From contig NZ_JACPOF010000021.1 of NCBI RefSeq assembly GCF_016185115.1, forward strand, positions 186,001 through 250,000: a stretch of 64,000 bases of DNA, read 5' to 3'. Every line of letters starts with the position of its first letter. Position 1 is the stretch's first letter. The DNA comes from Polaromonas sp. (GTDB lineage: Bacteria > Pseudomonadota > Gammaproteobacteria > Burkholderiales > Burkholderiaceae_C). The position numbers and the translations under genes were made by a program. Under the pieces are notes generated by a model. The model worked only from the letters and a program-made list of their open reading frames with translations. It was not told the origin of the DNA and did no database searches. Positions 61,271 through 64,000 of this stretch are shown here, piece by piece.

Positions 61271-61789
61271 ATGATCATGCGATCAGGCCAGCAACTGCTG
61301 TTGCCCGCCAACCCGGTGTTCATCTGGTGCAGCCTCATCGCGGCCCTGCTGCTTGACATGCTGCCGCTGGGGCGCACGCCCTGGATGCCGGACTTTCTGG
61401 CGCTGGTGCTGGTGTTCTGGAATGTGCACCAGCCGCTGCGCATAGGCATAGGCGTGGCCTTCATGTTCGGGCTGGGCATGGATGTGCACCAGTCCTCGCT
61501 GATGGGACAGCACGCGCTGTCGTACACGGCCCTGAGCTTTTTTGCGACCATGATCCACAGGCGCCTGCTGTGGTTTCCCGTCCCGTCACAGGCGCTGCAG
61601 GTGCTGCCGCTGTTTGCCATTGCACATGGCGTGGAAATCATCATCCGCATGGTGGGTGGCGGCATGTTTCCCGGCTGGCTGATCGTGCTGGCGCCGGTGC
61701 TTGAGGCCCTGCTCTGGCCGGTGGTGAGTGTGCTGCTGCTGGTGCCGCAGCGCCGCGCGCCCAATCCGGATGAGAATAGACCTTTATGA
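61271..61789 (+). CDS. mreD: Rod shape-determining protein MreD
   Basis: A 172-residue inner-membrane protein with five to six hydrophobic segments (FIWCSLIAALLLDMLPLG, PDFLALVLVFWNVHQPLRIG, VAFMFGLGMDVHQSSLMGQH). The start at 61271 has AAGGA 10 nt upstream; an in-frame start at 61223 would overlap mreC. Its TGA stop is formed by the first bases of a G+C-rich repeat (TGAGCCCCCACG), as at ilvE. Part of the elongasome operon. Confidence 0.93.
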   Translation: MIMRSGQQLLLPANPVFIWCSLIAALLLDMLPLGRTPWMPDFLALVLVFWNVHQPLRIGIGVAFMFGLGMDVHQSSLMGQHALSYTALSFFATMIHRRLLWFPVPSQALQVLPLFAIAHGVEIIIRMVGGGMFPGWLIVLAPVLEALLWPVVSVLLLVPQRRAPNPDENRPL

Positions 61790-61897
61790 GCCCCCACGTT
61801 CGCTTACGGCATGTAGCTCTCTGCCCCTCGACGGGGTGGCCGAGCCTGCGGCCTGGCAGAGCCAGTTCCGCGGCCCCTGCTTGCATTGAAGGGAGTG
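61788..61897 (-). repeat. G+C-rich intergenic repeat, copy C
   Basis: It begins GAGCCCCCACGTTCGCTTAC in the mreD stop codon. On the minus strand it reads AGCAGGGGCCGCGGAACTGG, CTCTGCCAGGCCGCAGGC and CGAGGGGCAGAGAGC. It combines the modules seen in copies A/B with the end seen in D/E. It fills the gap to mrdA. Confidence 0.65.
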
Positions 61898-61921
61898 CCG
61901 GCCGTGGAGGCACTTCGGATC

Positions 61922-64000
61922 ATGACTGAGCTTCGCAATGTTGAAGCTGACCTGTCGCGCTTTCGTGCGCGTGTACTGGTGGCGAGCGTGGCTGTGCTGT
62001 TTGCGTTTTCGTTGCTGGGTGCGCGCCTGGTTTACCTGCAGGTCTATCGCCACGCCGACCTGAACGAGCAGGCCGAGAACAACCGGACGGCGGTGGTTCC
62101 CATCGTGCCGAATCGCGGGCTGATTCTTGACCGCAACGGCGTGGTGCTGGCCACCAACTACTCTGCCTATACGCTGGAAATCACGCCCTCCAGGGTCGAT
62201 AACCTTGAGGAGACCATCGCTGCACTTGAGAAAGTCGTTGACATCCAGCTGCGCGACAAGCGCCGGTTCAAGCGCCTGCGCGAAGAATCCAAGAATTTCG
62301 AATCGCTGCCGATACGCACGCGCCTGACCGACGAAGAGGTCGCCCGGTTTGCTGCGCAGCGTTTCCGCTTTCCGGGGGTTGACATCAAGGCCCGGCTGTT
62401 TCGCAACTACCCCTATGGGGAGCTCGGCAGCCATGTGGTGGGTTATATCGGCCGCATCAACCAGACTGAAAAGGAAGCCATTGAAGAGGGCGACGACGAG
62501 GGCAATTACCGCGGCACCGACTACATAGGCAAGCTGGGTGTCGAGCAGAGTTTCGAGCAGCAATTGCATGGCACCACGGGCGTCGAGCAGGTTGAGACCT
62601 CGGCTGGCGGGCGTGCAGTGCGCAAGCTGGCCACCAACCCGGCGACCCCCGGTAACACCGTCATGCTGTCGCTGGACATCAAGCTGCAAAAGCTGGTGGA
62701 AGACATGTTCGGCGACAGGCGCGGCGCACTCGTGGCGCTGGACCCCAAGACCGGCGATGTCCTGGCCTTTGTCAGCAAGCCGACCTTTGACCCCAACCTG
62801 TTTGTGGATGGCATAGACACCGAGAGCTGGGAGTCGCTCAACGAGTCGATAGACAAGCCCTTGCTCAACCGTGCCTTGCGCGGCACTTACCCGCCGGGCT
62901 CCACCTACAAGCCCTTCATGGCCATGGCCGCCCTGCAGACCGGCGCCCGTTCACCGACCACGCTGATCAACGACCCGGGCTTCTACATGTTTGGCGGCCG
63001 GCGTTTTGGCAGCCCTGAAAACGAGAAGGGCGGCATCATGGACATGAACCGCGCCATCGTTGAGTCCAGCAACGTGTATTTCTATTCCCTGGCCAACGAG
63101 ATGGGCGTGGACAGCATCCATGACTTCATGAAGCCGCTGGGTTTTGGCCAGACAACGGGCATAGACATCAACGGCGAAGTCCGCGGCATTTTGCCCAGCC
63201 AGGCCTGGAAGCGCGCCTACTTCAAAAAGCAGGAGCAGCAGAAGTGGTTTGCAGGCGAAACCATATCGCTGGGCATAGGCCAGGGCTACAACAGCTTCAC
63301 CATGCTGCAGCTGGCACAGGCGACGGCCATCATTGCGAACAACGGCGTGAAGCACAAGCCTCGCCTGGTCATCGGCACGCAGGACCCGGTCACGCGTGTC
63401 ATGCACCCGCTTCCGATGGCTCCTGCAGAAGATCTGGGTTACAAGCCTGAAAACGTGGCCATCATCCGCAAGGCGCTGCTCGGCGTGACCCAGGGCGGCA
63501 CCTCGACGCGGGTCTTTGCCGGTGCGGGTTACCTCAGCGGCGGCAAGACCGGGACGGCACAGGCGGTGACCATGGCGGCCAAGGGCAAATACAACAGCGC
63601 CAAGATGGAAGAGCACCAGCGCGACCACGCTCTTTACATCGCCATGGCGCCTGCGGATGACCCGAAAATCGCGCTGGCCGTGATTGTGGAGAACGCGGGC
63701 TGGGGCGCGGGCGCTGCCGCACCCATTGCACGGCGCGTGTTTGACTACATGCTGATGGGCCTTTACCCCAGCGAGGAAGACATGGCTGCGGTGCAAAAGG
63801 GCATGGCCGCCGCACCCATTGGCAAGCCGCGTCGCGTTGCCGAGATGACGGCGCTTCTGCCAGCCGTCAATGGTGCGCCAGCGCCCGATGTGGTGAAGGC
63901 GGCAGCGCCGGCTGCCTCATCTGCCGCCGGGCAGCCCGCAACGGCTGTAGCGCGAGTTGCCGTGCCGGCGCCGCCCCAGGCCGTGGCCCGTCTCGCGTCG
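61922..64000 (+). CDS. mrdA: Penicillin-binding protein 2 (MrdA), C-terminus beyond the window
   Basis: A class B transpeptidase for lateral cell-wall synthesis, open for 693 codons to the right edge. One N-terminal membrane helix (VLVASVAVLFAFSLLGARLV), a dimerisation domain with VPNRGLILDRNGVVLATN, and the transpeptidase domain: Ser327 in GSTYKP, Ser382-x-Asn384 in ESSNVYFY and Lys542-Thr-Gly in GGKTGTAQ. After about residue 640 the sequence becomes Ala/Pro/Val-rich and runs off the window, so the protein is longer than the E. coli enzyme (about 630). The start at 61922 follows GTGGAGG. rodA would be expected next. Confidence 0.96.
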   Translation, partial: MTELRNVEADLSRFRARVLVASVAVLFAFSLLGARLVYLQVYRHADLNEQAENNRTAVVPIVPNRGLILDRNGVVLATNYSAYTLEITPSRVDNLEETIAALEKVVDIQLRDKRRFKRLREESKNFESLPIRTRLTDEEVARFAAQRFRFPGVDIKARLFRNYPYGELGSHVVGYIGRINQTEKEAIEEGDDEGNYRGTDYIGKLGVEQSFEQQLHGTTGVEQVETSAGGRAVRKLATNPATPGNTVMLSLDIKLQKLVEDMFGDRRGALVALDPKTGDVLAFVSKPTFDPNLFVDGIDTESWESLNESIDKPLLNRALRGTYPPGSTYKPFMAMAALQTGARSPTTLINDPGFYMFGGRRFGSPENEKGGIMDMNRAIVESSNVYFYSLANEMGVDSIHDFMKPLGFGQTTGIDINGEVRGILPSQAWKRAYFKKQEQQKWFAGETISLGIGQGYNSFTMLQLAQATAIIANNGVKHKPRLVIGTQDPVTRVMHPLPMAPAEDLGYKPENVAIIRKALLGVTQGGTSTRVFAGAGYLSGGKTGTAQAVTMAAKGKYNSAKMEEHQRDHALYIAMAPADDPKIALAVIVENAGWGAGAAAPIARRVFDYMLMGLYPSEEDMAAVQKGMAAAPIGKPRRVAEMTALLPAVNGAPAPDVVKAAAPAASSAAGQPATAVARVAVPAPPQAVARLAS

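Noticed and set aside
60334-61797. Long antisense frame opposite mreC and mreD
   Set aside because: Covers two genuine genes and a stop junction; no recognisable domain.
61784-62689. Antisense frame opposite the mrdA start
   Set aside because: Shadow frame reading the G+C-rich repeat and the PBP2 N-terminus backwards.

Overview
The window looks like a chromosomal segment of a betaproteobacterium of the family Comamonadaceae (Polaromonas/Rhodoferax/Variovorax-like); the genus cannot be fixed from sequence alone. The reasons are the high G+C coding style, many Bug-type (tripartite tricarboxylate) binding proteins, gene neighbourhoods such as lplT/alr/radA and mreBCD-mrdA opposite gatCAB, and intergenic repeats that I remember as common in that family. 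No rRNA, tRNA, CRISPR array, transposase, integrase or prophage gene was seen. The segment is almost entirely protein-coding and no gap between genes reaches 300 bp.

Layout. 1-4.6 kb: the end of an ammonium channel, an SMP-30 lactonase-type enzyme and glycolate oxidase subunits glcE/glcF with a DUF1275 membrane protein between them. 4.8-10.4 kb: small enzymes, a WYL regulator, a glutathione peroxidase, a DMT exporter and lplT. 10.6-17.0 kb: alr, an AT-rich AIPR-family putative phage-defence gene, a DMT exporter coupled to panE, and radA with a LexA-like box. 17.2-20.2 kb: two Bug binding proteins bracketing two paralogous SnoaL-like proteins. 20.3-24.4 kb: a redox cluster of SHP-type cytochrome, diheme cytochrome, cytochrome b561, a two-component system and another cytochrome c. 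24.6-35.4 kb: PEBP protein, ilvE, waaF, nitronate monooxygenase, a second two-component system, ampG, an M48 protease and an HPP/CBS membrane protein.

35.5-42.9 kb is a coherent nitrogen-scavenging operon: allophanate hydrolase (AtzF), an ABC importer, AtzG, AtzE, AtzH/HpxZ and a GntR regulator. In front of it lies a sequence matching the sigma-54 consensus and a FadR-like palindrome at the predicted start of transcription. No cyanuric acid or biuret hydrolase is present, so the imported substrate is unknown.

45.1-50.1 kb is the most unusual part. A minus-strand gene string encodes two PstS-like binding proteins, a membrane-anchored TAXI binding protein, a lipoprotein and a phosphagen (arginine-type) kinase that keeps all the catalytic residues I could check. 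There is no permease. A small palindromic element lies across the 5' end of the kinase gene. 50.2-64 kb returns to housekeeping genes (xth, pyrE, gatCAB, mreBCD, mrdA), with a Bug/LysR/TauD-type dioxygenase group between.

The repeats are notable. There are three copies of a 180-bp composite palindromic repeat, five members of a G+C-rich intergenic family whose end supplies the stop codons of ilvE and mreD, two REP-like doublets, and two miniature inverted-repeat elements with different ends but related cores. One of those two sits inside a response regulator-kinase operon and provides the kinase ribosome-binding site.
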